The notes beneath the pieces were generated by a model, which was not told where the DNA came from, made no database searches, and saw only the letters and a list, made by a program, of their open reading frames with translations. Made by a program: the position numbers and the translations under genes. DNA of 64,000 nucleotides, taken from assembly GCA_963711455.1 (NCBI GenBank), contig CAVQEH010000006.1, positions 1,116,001 to 1,180,000 on the forward strand, written 5' to 3'. Shown here piece by piece: positions 53,828 through 62,393 of the stretch. Positions within the stretch are counted from its first letter, which is position 1. Each line of letters starts with the position of its first letter. The DNA comes from DATFVA01 sp963711455 (GTDB lineage Bacteria; Bacteroidota; Ignavibacteria; Ignavibacteriales; Ignavibacteriaceae).

Positions 53828-54769
53828 CTAAGAAACAACAGTTTCTAAAATTTCGACAAATTTCCTTGAAGCATTTAACCTGATATTTGCCCCGACCGGT
53901 ATTGTGATATTATCTTTCAAGTGTCCATGCCTGAAATTGTATACTACCGGTTTTTTTAACGGGGAAAGATAATCTGTGATAACTTCCCCGAGAGTTAGTG
54001 TCCTCTTGTTCGGATCTAATTCATGACAATCAGTGAATGAACCAATAATCACTCCTTTTATTCCCTGAAACATATTTGACAACCTGAATTGATTAAACAT
54101 TCTGTCTATCTTATAAGGAACTTCTCCAGTTTCTTCGACAAAAAGAATTTTGTCTTTTAAATCGGGGAAATAATTAGTTCCGATCAAACCGGTAATAACA
54201 GAAAGATTTCCTCCGACAATTCTGCCTGTCGTTGCTCCTGTATTCAGACTTAAAATCTTTTCATTGTCTGGATTCTGAATCCTTCCAAATTTTTTATTTG
54301 AAGTAAGAAGTTTCCAGAACATTTCTTCGGTAAATGAGCTTACATCCTCATAAAAATCTACTCCTACCATCGGACCGGCAAAAGTAATCAAACCGGTTTT
54401 ATAAAAGACAGATAAGTGGAGAGCTGAAATATCACTGTAACCGACAAATATTTTAGGATGGGCTTTTATTATTTTATAATCAATTTTATCTAAAAGTCTC
54501 GATGCACCGTATCCGCCCCTTAAACAAAATATTGCTTTAACGTTTTTATTTGAAAACATCGAATGAAAGTCATCAAGCCTTTCTTTATCGGTACCTGCAA
54601 GATAACCATTATATTTTCCCACATTTTTCCCTAATAAGACTTTATAACCAAGTTTTTCCAGGTAACCAACTCCCTTTTCAATCTTTGAAGGATCATCCAC
54701 AGAGGAAGCCGGTGAAATAATGCCTATTAAATCCCCCTTTTTAAGCTTTTTAGGTTTTATGGGTTTCAT
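53828..54769 (-). CDS. S66 family LD-carboxypeptidase
   Basis: 313 residues, cytoplasmic (no signal). 'IGIISPASSVDDPSKIEKGVGYLEKLGYKV' is the family start, and 'IFCLRGGYGASRLLDKIDY' plus 'KIFVGYSDISALHLSVF' contains the nucleophile serine (in YSD). The other catalytic residues are the glutamate in 'ILFVEETGEVPYKIDRM' and the histidine in 'YNFRHGHLKDNITIPVG'. It cleaves the terminal D-Ala from LD-tetrapeptides for murein recycling. It is the only minus-strand gene in the right-hand arm before 63.3 kb. Confidence 0.94.
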   Translation of the reverse strand: MKPIKPKKLKKGDLIGIISPASSVDDPSKIEKGVGYLEKLGYKVLLGKNVGKYNGYLAGTDKERLDDFHSMFSNKNVKAIFCLRGGYGASRLLDKIDYKIIKAHPKIFVGYSDISALHLSVFYKTGLITFAGPMVGVDFYEDVSSFTEEMFWKLLTSNKKFGRIQNPDNEKILSLNTGATTGRIVGGNLSVITGLIGTNYFPDLKDKILFVEETGEVPYKIDRMFNQFRLSNMFQGIKGVIIGSFTDCHELDPNKRTLTLGEVITDYLSPLKKPVVYNFRHGHLKDNITIPVGANIRLNASRKFVEILETVVS

Positions 54770-55062
54770 ATTATAAGGTTTTATTGTTTACGGGATTTCG
54801 AGGTGTGAATTTAAGAATAGAAATGCTGCCAATCAACTTTTTGTTACTTTTAAGTTATTATATTTCAAAATGTTACGGAAACGTTTTATAAATGATTGAA
54901 GAATATGAGGCGTGATATCAGAATTTGAGTTTAATCAGATTATAAAATATATTTTAACTAATCCGTTTAATACTTTATACTTAGAAACAATCATCTTAAT
55001 ATTAGCTTAACACCGGGAATAAGTTTTTTATATATTTTTATGTTTTATCATAAAGTGATTAT

Positions 55063-56040
55063 ATGAGTAACAGAAAAATTTTATTCATCTGCGGTTCATT
55101 AAATCAAACTACGATGATGCATAAAATTGCCGGTCATTTCCCGGAAGAAGAATGTTACTTTACCCCTTATTATTCAGATGGTTTCTTAAAATATCTCTCC
55201 AAAACAAATATTCTTGATTTCAGTATACTTGGTGGCCAGTTCAGAAAAAGAACGCTGAATTATTTAAATTCAAATGACCTGAAAATTGATTATGAAGGCA
55301 TTCAAAATGATTATGATCTTATTTATACTTGTTCCGATCTGATCATCCCTAAAAATATTCTCAATAAAAAGGTAATACTTGTCCAGGAAGGAATGACTGA
55401 TCCTGAAAATCTGATGTACTACCTGGTAAAAAACTTAAAGCTCCCCCGCTGGCTTGCGAGCACTTCAGTTACAGGTTTGTCAGATTCTTACGATAAATTT
55501 TGTGTAGCCTCAGAAGGATATAAGAAATTATTTATCAAGAAAGGTGTTGATCCGGTTAAAATTGAAGTAACCGGCATTCCGAATTTTGATAACTGCAACG
55601 AATTCATTTGGAATGATTTTCCACATAAAAATTATGTGCTGGTTGCAACTTCTGATATCAGAGAAACTTACAAATATGAGAACAGAAAGAAATTTATAGA
55701 GTACGCAAAAGAGATTGCGAATGGTAAACAATTAATATTTAAGCTGCACCCGAATGAAAATGTTGAAAGAGCAACTGCCGAAATAAACAAATATGCTCCG
55801 GGTGCATTGATTTTTCCAAATGGCAATACGTCACATATGGTTGCAAACTGCGATAAGTTAATTACAAGATATTCAAGTGTTGTTTATGTAGGACTGGCTC
55901 TTGGGAAAGAAGTTTTTTCCGATTTTGACTTAAGTGAATTAAAAGAACTTGTCCCGTTACAAAATGATGGTACGTCTTCAGAGACAATAGCAGAAATAGG
56001 GAGAGGGCTAATGCTGTCTCCTCTGATGTTGAAACATTGA
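55063..56040 (+). CDS. Putative CDP-glycerol glycerophosphotransferase-like or GT-B glycosyltransferase
   Basis: 325 residues without signal or membrane segments. Short alternating beta/alpha units ('RKILFICGSLNQTTMMHKI', 'VILVQEGMTDPENLMYYLV', 'FCVASEGYKKLFIKKGVDPVKIEVTGIPNFDN', 'QLIFKLHPNENVERA') and the final 'LITRYSSVVYVGLALGKEVF' resemble the GT-B fold seen in CDP-glycerol transferases and capsule glycosyltransferases. The identity is not certain. It opens the surface-sugar cluster, 125 bases before the cytidylyltransferase gene, so it may transfer the sugar the cluster makes. Confidence 0.6.
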   Translation: MSNRKILFICGSLNQTTMMHKIAGHFPEEECYFTPYYSDGFLKYLSKTNILDFSILGGQFRKRTLNYLNSNDLKIDYEGIQNDYDLIYTCSDLIIPKNILNKKVILVQEGMTDPENLMYYLVKNLKLPRWLASTSVTGLSDSYDKFCVASEGYKKLFIKKGVDPVKIEVTGIPNFDNCNEFIWNDFPHKNYVLVATSDIRETYKYENRKKFIEYAKEIANGKQLIFKLHPNENVERATAEINKYAPGALIFPNGNTSHMVANCDKLITRYSSVVYVGLALGKEVFSDFDLSELKELVPLQNDGTSSETIAEIGRGLMLSPLMLKH

Positions 56041-56164
56041 ACCCGAATTATTGAGGACAAGAGTTAAAAGCAAATTGCGGCTTATTTTCCGTTCAAAGTT
56101 ACTAAATGCAGAAAAGTGATAATTCTTTTTTGTGAAACCAGGTATATAGTTTAAAATTTTTAAA

Positions 56165-56962
56165 ATGAAAATAGTCACGGTAGTTCAGGCGAGAACAGGG
56201 TCAACGAGATTGCCTAATAAGGTTTTAATGCCTCTTGCAGGAAAACCACTCATAATAAGAATGCTTGAACGTGTTTGCAAATCGGAAAATACCGGGAAAA
56301 TTGTAGTTGCTGTTACTGAAGAAAAATCTGATGATGAGCTTGCGGATATTTGTAAAGCTGAGGGTTACACTGTTTTTCGCGGTCATACAGCAGATCTGCT
56401 CGACAGGCACTATAAAGCCGGACTTAAACATAATGCAGATGCTGTTGTTAAAATTCCTTCTGATTGTCCGTTGATTGATTCTCAGGTTATAGATAAAGTT
56501 ATCAGTCTATTTATTTCTAATAAAGATAAATATGATTTTGTAAGTAATCTTCATCCCGCAACTTACCCTGATGGAAATGATGTTGAAATTATGAGTATGC
56601 AGTCTCTTGAAAAAGCATGGAAAGAAGCTGAAAAAAATTTTGAACGTGAACATACAACACCCTATTTATGGGAGAACCCGGGATTATTCAGAATAGGAAA
56701 TATTGAATGGGAAACAGGACTGGATTATTCAATGACTCATCGATGGACTATAGACTATTGGGAAGACTATCTTTTTATAAAAGAAATTTTTGAGGCTTTA
56801 TACAAAGAAAATTCTGATTTCGGTTTATATGATATTTTAAAATATATCAGGCTTCATCCGGAAGTCAGAGCAATAAACGAAAAATATAACGGTGTTAACT
56901 GGTATAGAAATCATCTCGGTGAACTGAAAACAATTAAACCGGGACAAACAAAAGTCATTTGA
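56165..56962 (+). CDS. SpsF-like cytidylyltransferase (CMP-sugar acid activating)
   Basis: 265 residues. 'VVQARTGSTRLPNKVLMPLAGKPLIIRMLERV' is the nucleotidyltransferase start (SpsF/KdsB/NeuA superfamily). 'VFRGHTADLLDRHYKAGLKHNADAVVKIPSDCPLID' contains the PSDCP metal/sugar site. The C-terminal 'WTIDYWEDYLFIKEIFEAL' is typical of SpsF. The family is predicted to activate ulosonic acids as CMP sugars. It is the first of seven tightly linked genes for sugar-acid synthesis. Confidence 0.85.
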   Translation: MKIVTVVQARTGSTRLPNKVLMPLAGKPLIIRMLERVCKSENTGKIVVAVTEEKSDDELADICKAEGYTVFRGHTADLLDRHYKAGLKHNADAVVKIPSDCPLIDSQVIDKVISLFISNKDKYDFVSNLHPATYPDGNDVEIMSMQSLEKAWKEAEKNFEREHTTPYLWENPGLFRIGNIEWETGLDYSMTHRWTIDYWEDYLFIKEIFEALYKENSDFGLYDILKYIRLHPEVRAINEKYNGVNWYRNHLGELKTIKPGQTKVI

Positions 56963-56964
56963 TT

Positions 56965-57822
56965 ATGAAGAAAAAAAATAAAAAAGAACTTGAAGAAACG
57001 GCTTTCAGGGTTCGGGAACATATCATAAGGATGGCAACTGATGGCGGATGCTTTATCGGGGCTTCACTTTCCTGCGCTGATTTACTCGTTTACCTTTACA
57101 ATAATTTCCTGAATATTACCAAAGAAAACCTGAATGACCCGGAACGTGATTATCTTTTTCTTTCTAAAGGACATGATGTTCCTGCTCTTTATGGTACACT
57201 TGCCGAACTTGGAATAATTGAAAAAGCAAGGTTGAGAAATCATTTAAAGACTAACGATTTTATTTACTGGCATCCAAATAGAAATATACCGGGAATTGAG
57301 TACCATTCGGGTTCACTTGGTCACTTGCTTTCTGTTTCGATGGGAGTTGCTAAAGACTGCAAGCTTAAAAATCAAAAAAATAAAATTATTGTAATTTTAG
57401 GTGATGGCGAATTAAATGAGGGTTCGATCTGGGAAGGTTTGCTTGTAGCTGCTGCTCTTAAATTAAATAATTTGATTGCGGTGGTTGACCGTAACCGCTT
57501 CCAGGCAAATATCCGTACGGAAGATTTGATTCCTATTGAACCGCTTGAAAAAAAATTTGAAGCATTCGGGTGGACACCTTACCGTTGCAACGGACATAAT
57601 TTTGATGAACTGGATAAGGCTTTCAGTAAAATTCCTTTTAATAAAGATACTCCTTCTGTGCTTATCGCAGAAACTGTAAGGGGAAAAGGACTTCCCAGCA
57701 TTGAAGAACGTGCCGACAGATGGTTTTGCAATTTCACTCACAATGAAATTGACCAATTGCTGAAGGAACTTTACACCAAAGAAAAAACAAATTTGAAATC
57801 AGAAACTTTAATTGTAAGATAA
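56965..57822 (+). CDS. Transketolase, N-terminal subunit
   Basis: About 285 residues from the ATG at 56965 (a TTG at 56959 is less likely). It has the thiamine diphosphate motif 'IIVILGDGELNEGSIWEGLLVAAALKLNNLIAVVDRN' region (GDG...N), 'FLSKGHDVPALYGTLAELGI' and 'PGIEYHSGSLGHLLSVSMG'. It forms an active transketolase with the next gene product, which carries the C-terminal half. Transketolase moves two-carbon units between sugar phosphates. Its place in a surface-sugar cluster, rather than near pentose phosphate genes, suggests a dedicated role. Confidence 0.93.
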   Translation: MKKKNKKELEETAFRVREHIIRMATDGGCFIGASLSCADLLVYLYNNFLNITKENLNDPERDYLFLSKGHDVPALYGTLAELGIIEKARLRNHLKTNDFIYWHPNRNIPGIEYHSGSLGHLLSVSMGVAKDCKLKNQKNKIIVILGDGELNEGSIWEGLLVAAALKLNNLIAVVDRNRFQANIRTEDLIPIEPLEKKFEAFGWTPYRCNGHNFDELDKAFSKIPFNKDTPSVLIAETVRGKGLPSIEERADRWFCNFTHNEIDQLLKELYTKEKTNLKSETLIVR

Positions 57823-57825
57823 AAA

Positions 57826-58755
57826 ATGAATTACGAAGAACTCCTTCTTCAGCTTGTAAAAGAAGACGAAAGGATAATAGTCATTACTGCAGAAAACCGG
57901 GCGGCAATCAGAAATTTGCCTAACATTATTAGCGACAGGTTTATTGATGTGGGGATTGCAGAACAAACTATGGTAGGATTAGCTGCAGGACTTGCACTTA
58001 GAGGCAGAATACCAATTGTTCATGCACTTGCAACATTTTTAACAATGCGTGCATTTGAATTTATCAGGACTGATGTTGGAATCGGGAATCTTCCGGTAAA
58101 GCTTATCGGTGCTGTCCCTGGATTTTTAAGTGACGGTAACGGTCCCACACATCAGGCAATCGAGGATATTTCTTTGATGAGAGGAATTCCCCCAATAAAT
58201 ATTTTCTGTCCTTCGGATGAAGAAGATATGCTGATTGGACTAAAAGAAGTCCTTCTCCACCCTTCCCCGTTTTATATAAGATATAATAATTTAAAGTCAG
58301 CAGTTGAGCACAGTAAAGAATTTAAAATAGGTAAAGCTGAAATAGTTACCGAAGGCAGAGATATAATAATTTTTACCTATGGAATACTTCTTAAACAGGC
58401 AGTTGAAGCTGCGGATATATTGAGAACAGAAGGAAGATCGGTGGGAATAGTAAATCTTCGTACACTAAAACCAATTGATGAAAATGTATTACGAAGTGCC
58501 TGTACCAGCGATGTTTTGATCGTAACCCTTGAAGATCATTTTATCACCGGTGGATTATTTTCTATTCTTTCGGAATTTCTTGTAAAAGAAAAATTAAGAT
58601 GCAATGTACTGCCTATTGCGCTTGAGAATAAATGGTTCAAACCCGCACTACTGCCTGACGTTCTGGAATATGAAGGATTCACCGCTGAAAAAATTGCCGG
58701 AAAAATTAATAAAGAACTTATCAGGCTTTCGAATAGAAAAGAATATTCAATATAA
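57826..58755 (+). CDS. Transketolase, C-terminal subunit
   Basis: 309 residues. The pyrimidine-binding domain has the catalytic glutamate in 'FIDVGIAEQTMVGLAAGLALRGR' and 'ALATFLTMRAFEFIRTDVG'. The C-terminal domain contains 'SVGIVNLRTLKPIDENVL' and 'LIVTLEDHFITGGLFSIL'. It begins 4 bases after its partner, so the two are made together. The split two-gene form is common in archaea and many bacteria. Confidence 0.93.
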   Translation: MNYEELLLQLVKEDERIIVITAENRAAIRNLPNIISDRFIDVGIAEQTMVGLAAGLALRGRIPIVHALATFLTMRAFEFIRTDVGIGNLPVKLIGAVPGFLSDGNGPTHQAIEDISLMRGIPPINIFCPSDEEDMLIGLKEVLLHPSPFYIRYNNLKSAVEHSKEFKIGKAEIVTEGRDIIIFTYGILLKQAVEAADILRTEGRSVGIVNLRTLKPIDENVLRSACTSDVLIVTLEDHFITGGLFSILSEFLVKEKLRCNVLPIALENKWFKPALLPDVLEYEGFTAEKIAGKINKELIRLSNRKEYSI

Positions 58756-58773
58756 TTTCTTAAGGAAATAATA

Positions 58774-60120
58774 ATGCCCAATAAAGTAGAATTTAATGCG
58801 AATTACCCCAACATTTCAAAATCAGATGAATATTATAAAAAAGCACTTAAGTTGATTCCATCTGTAACACAGACACTTGCAAAAGGTCCTTCACAAAATA
58901 TTAATGGAATCGCACCAAAATATCTTGAACGCGGCAAAGGCTCGCACGTTTGGGATGTTGATGGAAATGAGTACATAGATTTTCTAATGGGAATAGGTCC
59001 ATTATCTCTCGGTTATTCTTATGATAAAGTTGATAATGCGATTAAAGAACAACTTGAAAATGGAATTACTTTCTCGCTAATGCATCCCCTCGAAGTTGAA
59101 GTGGCAGAATTGATTAATCATGTTGTCCCGAATGCAGAATCGGTAAGATATAGTAAAACCGGAGCCGATGTAACTTCTGCTGCAATTCGTGTTGCACGTG
59201 CATATACAGGAAGAAATAAAGTTTTATGCTGCGGTTATCACGGCTGGCATGATTGGTACATTTCTGTTACGGACAGGAATAAAGGGATCCCGGAAGCTAT
59301 CCGGGATATGACTTTTACTTTTAATTATAATGATATTGAATCTGTAATTGATTCTCTTGATGAAGATGTTGCGTGTGTTATTCTCGAACCATTTGTTTTC
59401 CAGGCTCCCGAAAATAATTTCTTAAAAGAATTAAGAAAAGTTTGCACGGAGAACGGAACCATTTTGATCTTTGATGAAATGTGGTCAGGCTTTAGAATTT
59501 CTCTTGGCGGGGCACAGGAATATTTCGGTGTAAATGCAGATATGGCTTGCTTTAGTAAAGCTGTTGCCAACGGAATGCCCATCTCGATACTGACAGGTAA
59601 AAAAGAAATTATGAAAGTTCTTGATAAGGAAGTTTTCTTTTACACAACTTTTGGTGGTGAAGCCTTATCCCTTGCTGCCGCGAAAGCTACTATTGAAGAA
59701 TTGAGAGATAAACAGGTTCCGAAATATTTAGCAAAACAGGGAAAGAAATTAAGAGAAGGATATAATGAAATCGCTTCGGAACTGGGAATGAGCTATACAA
59801 AATGTTCCGGGTTCGATTGCAGAACAATCATAACTTTTGATTCATCTGCTGGTAATCCACTTGAAATGAAATCACTTGTTCAGCAGGAAATGATTAAAAG
59901 AGGAATTCTTTGGGGTGGATTCCATAACATGAGTTTTTCTCATAGTGATGATGATATTGATTATACTCTAAAAGTCTATAAAGACGTACTACCTATTCTT
60001 AAAAAAGCTGTTGATGAAAAAAATGTCGCCGGTTACTTAAGAGGAGAACCTGTAGAACCTGTTTTCAGGAAAACAAGCAACTTCAATACAAAACCTAAAA
60101 ATAAAACAGTAAAAGTTTAA
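58774..60120 (+). CDS. Class III PLP aminotransferase (glutamate-1-semialdehyde aminomutase-like)
   Basis: 448 residues. PLP-binding motifs: 'GADVTSAAIRVARAYTGRNKVLCCGYHGWHDWY' with the HGWHD signature, 'LIFDEMWSGFRISLGGAQEYF' and the Schiff-base lysine in 'ACFSKAVANGMPIS'. It is longer than plain HemL (about 430) and the 'NGMPISILTGKKEIM' element differs from HemL's GGGLPVGAYGG. It likely aminates a keto or aldehyde sugar; in such clusters the enzyme is not a heme gene. It starts 18 bases after the transketolase subunit with AAGGA upstream. Confidence 0.88.
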   Translation: MPNKVEFNANYPNISKSDEYYKKALKLIPSVTQTLAKGPSQNINGIAPKYLERGKGSHVWDVDGNEYIDFLMGIGPLSLGYSYDKVDNAIKEQLENGITFSLMHPLEVEVAELINHVVPNAESVRYSKTGADVTSAAIRVARAYTGRNKVLCCGYHGWHDWYISVTDRNKGIPEAIRDMTFTFNYNDIESVIDSLDEDVACVILEPFVFQAPENNFLKELRKVCTENGTILIFDEMWSGFRISLGGAQEYFGVNADMACFSKAVANGMPISILTGKKEIMKVLDKEVFFYTTFGGEALSLAAAKATIEELRDKQVPKYLAKQGKKLREGYNEIASELGMSYTKCSGFDCRTIITFDSSAGNPLEMKSLVQQEMIKRGILWGGFHNMSFSHSDDDIDYTLKVYKDVLPILKKAVDEKNVAGYLRGEPVEPVFRKTSNFNTKPKNKTVKV

Positions 60121-60932
60121 TGGACGCACTATCACTTTTTTCATTAAAAAATAAAGTGGCTGTTGTTACCGGTGCACTTGGTTTATTAGGTAAACAGCAT
60201 TGTTATGCTTTATCTGAAGCAGGAGCAGTTGTAATTGCATGTGATTTAAATGAGAAGGATAGTGAAAACTTTGCTTTCAGCCTTGAAGGTGAAAATATGG
60301 GAGCCGGTGTTGACATCACTTCCGTCGATTCAATTAAAAAAATAAAAGATAAGATTCTTGATAAATTCAAGAAGATAGACGTACTGGTTAACAATGCGGC
60401 TATAAATGATATGTTCGAAAATCCCGCAGCTGCAGCAGAATTATCAAAGTTCGAGAATTATCCGCTTGAGCTCTGGAATAAATCCCTTGAGGTAAATGTA
60501 ACCGGAACATTCCTTTGCTCACAAATAATCGGTGCGCAAATGGCAGATCAGGGTAATGGAAGCATAATAAATATTGCTTCAACTTATGGTATCGTAGCGC
60601 CAGATCAATCAATTTATAAAAAAGAAGATGGCACACAATCTTTCTATAAATCTCCGGCTTATCCTGCTACCAAAGGTGCTGTTATTTCATTTACCAGGTT
60701 CCTTGCTGCTTACTGGGGCGATAAAGGAGTGCGGGTTAATTGTCTTTCCCCCGGCGGAGTGGAAAACAACCAGGAAGAATATTTCATAAAAAATTATTCT
60801 GAAAAGACCCCTCTCGGCAGAATGGCCGCTCCGTTTGATTACAAGGGAGCAATTATTTTTCTTGCGAGTGATGCATCTTCATATATGACCGGTGCAAATT
60901 TAATCGTCGATGGAGGGTGGACAACTTGGTAA
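60120..60932 (+). CDS. Short-chain dehydrogenase/reductase
   Basis: 270 residues. The cofactor loop 'AVVTGALGLLGKQH' is at 14-27 and the NNAA motif at about 91-94. Catalytic S154 is in 'NIASTYGIVAP', with Y181 and K185 in 'SPAYPATKGAVISF'. It ends 'GANLIVDGGWTTW', as in 3-oxoacyl/sugar SDR proteins. It overlaps the aminotransferase stop (TAATG) and the HAD gene by 16 bases, so it belongs to the same pathway. It probably oxidises or reduces the sugar before or after amination. Confidence 0.9.
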   Translation: MDALSLFSLKNKVAVVTGALGLLGKQHCYALSEAGAVVIACDLNEKDSENFAFSLEGENMGAGVDITSVDSIKKIKDKILDKFKKIDVLVNNAAINDMFENPAAAAELSKFENYPLELWNKSLEVNVTGTFLCSQIIGAQMADQGNGSIINIASTYGIVAPDQSIYKKEDGTQSFYKSPAYPATKGAVISFTRFLAAYWGDKGVRVNCLSPGGVENNQEEYFIKNYSEKTPLGRMAAPFDYKGAIIFLASDASSYMTGANLIVDGGWTTW

Positions 60933-61456
60933 TAGATAAAAAGCTAAAAGAAAAAAATCTTCATCTTGCCGGTAAAGCAGCTAAAATTAAACTTGTGCTT
61001 ACAGACAGCGACGGGGTTTTAACTGACACCGGGGTTTATTATTCCGCTGAGGGTGAAGTGATGAAAAGATTTTCTATCAGGGACGGAATGGGAGTTGAAA
61101 GGCTAAGAGATACTCTTGGCGTAGAAACCGGTATTATTACCGGTGAGTTATCAGGTTCTGTTTTGAAACGAGCTGAGAAACTAAATATAAAATATCTTTA
61201 TCGTGGAGTTAAAAATAAAATCAATTTGCTGCCCGAAATCTTAACAGAACTCAAAATTAAAAAGGAAAACATCGCTTATATTGGTGACGACGTTAACGAC
61301 ATTGAATTAATAACTGAAGTAGGTTTGAGTGCGTCTCCATCTGATGGTACTGATTTTATAAAAAACATCGTTAATTATATATGCGATAATAAAGGAGGGA
61401 ACGGAGCATTCAGAGAGTTTGCCGAGCTGATAATTGCTCTGAATTCAAAATTATAA
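60917..61456 (+). CDS. HAD-IIIA phosphatase, KdsC-like
   Basis: 179 residues. The nucleophile and general acid are D30 and D32 in 'VLTDSDGVLTDTGVYY'. 'EVMKRFSIRDGMGVERLRD' and 'NIAYIGDDVNDIELI' (motif IV) match KdsC, the KDO 8-phosphate phosphatase, and the C-terminal domain of NeuA. The annotated start is GTG at 60917. It would dephosphorylate a ulosonic acid 8- or 9-phosphate made by the next gene's product. It overlaps the SDR gene by 16 bases. Confidence 0.92.
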   Translation: MDNLVIDKKLKEKNLHLAGKAAKIKLVLTDSDGVLTDTGVYYSAEGEVMKRFSIRDGMGVERLRDTLGVETGIITGELSGSVLKRAEKLNIKYLYRGVKNKINLLPEILTELKIKKENIAYIGDDVNDIELITEVGLSASPSDGTDFIKNIVNYICDNKGGNGAFREFAELIIALNSKL

Positions 61457-61481
61457 ATTTTTAAAATAATTTGAGGGCACA

Positions 61482-62378
61482 ATGAGTTTTAATAGATTCA
61501 GAACGGTAGGTGAAAGAATAGTAGGGGATGGCGCACCGGTTTTTGTTATTGCGGAAATTGGGATAAACCATAATGGTTCCGTTGACATAGCAAAAAAAAT
61601 GATTGATGGTGCAGTAAAAGCAGGTTGTGATGCCGTTAAATTTCAAAAACGAAATCCTGAAATTTGCGTTCCGAAAGATCAATGGTTTGTTGAAAGGGAT
61701 ACCCCGTGGGGAAGAATGACTTATATTGAATACCGGCACAAAATTGAATTTTCAATGGGACAATTTGAAGAGATAATTGATTACTGTAACAAGCAAAAAA
61801 TAATATGGTTCTCTTCCTGCTGGGATGAAGATTCTGTTGATTTTATTGAATCATTCGACCCTGTTTTATACAAGCTTGCTTCGGCTTCTCTTACAGATGA
61901 TGAATTGTTGATAAAACATAAAGCACTGAATAAACCTCTAATTATGTCCACGGGAATGTCAACTTTAGAAGAAATAGAAAATGCGGTAGAAATTTTCGGA
62001 ACAGAAAATTTGTTGATTGCACATTCAACTTCATCATATCCCTGTAAGAATGAAGAATTAAATTTAAAGATGATTTTAACTTTAAAAGAAAAATATCCTG
62101 ATGTCCCGGTTGGGTATTCCGGTCATGAGGTAGGATTGTCGCCTTCGTGGGCTGCAGTCTCGCTCGGGGCAAGCTTTGTCGAAAGACACATTACTCTCGA
62201 TCGTGCAATGTGGGGAACCGACCAGGCAGCGTCTGTTGAAATAGTTGGTTTGGAACGGCTGGTTGCTAACATCAGGGATATAGAAGCTGCACTTGGTGAT
62301 GGCATAAAAAGGGTATACAAAAGTGAAATGAATAATCTGAAAAAATTACGCAGAGCAAAGACAAGCGTTCAAAGTTGA
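61482..62378 (+). CDS. NeuB-family synthase (PEP-dependent sugar acid synthase), lacking SAF domain
   Basis: 298 residues. The TIM barrel is complete: 'FVIAEIGINHNGSVDIAKKMIDGAVKAGCDAVKFQ', 'IMSTGMSTLEEIENAVEIFG', 'SSYPCKNEELNLKMI', and 'VGYSGHEVGLSPSWAAVSLGASFVERHITLD'. The protein stops after 'GIKRVYKSEMNNLKKLRRAK', where standard NeuB (about 340-350 residues) continues into the SAF (antifreeze-like) domain. That domain contributes to binding the N-acyl sugar substrate in NeuB. The enzyme should therefore condense PEP with a different aldehyde sugar. RBS GAGGG precedes the ATG. A 26-base gap separates it from the HAD gene. Confidence 0.9.
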   Translation: MSFNRFRTVGERIVGDGAPVFVIAEIGINHNGSVDIAKKMIDGAVKAGCDAVKFQKRNPEICVPKDQWFVERDTPWGRMTYIEYRHKIEFSMGQFEEIIDYCNKQKIIWFSSCWDEDSVDFIESFDPVLYKLASASLTDDELLIKHKALNKPLIMSTGMSTLEEIENAVEIFGTENLLIAHSTSSYPCKNEELNLKMILTLKEKYPDVPVGYSGHEVGLSPSWAAVSLGASFVERHITLDRAMWGTDQAASVEIVGLERLVANIRDIEAALGDGIKRVYKSEMNNLKKLRRAKTSVQS

Positions 62379-62393
62379 TTTTATTTATAAAGT

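Noticed and set aside
58774..60120. hemL (glutamate-1-semialdehyde aminomutase of heme synthesis)
   Set aside because: The lysine-region sequence differs from HemL and the gene overlaps sugar-pathway genes; heme genes are absent nearby.
56165..62378. A standard sialic or legionaminic acid operon
   Set aside because: There is no UDP-sugar 2-epimerase, dehydratase or acetyltransferase gene, and the NeuB-like protein lacks the SAF domain.
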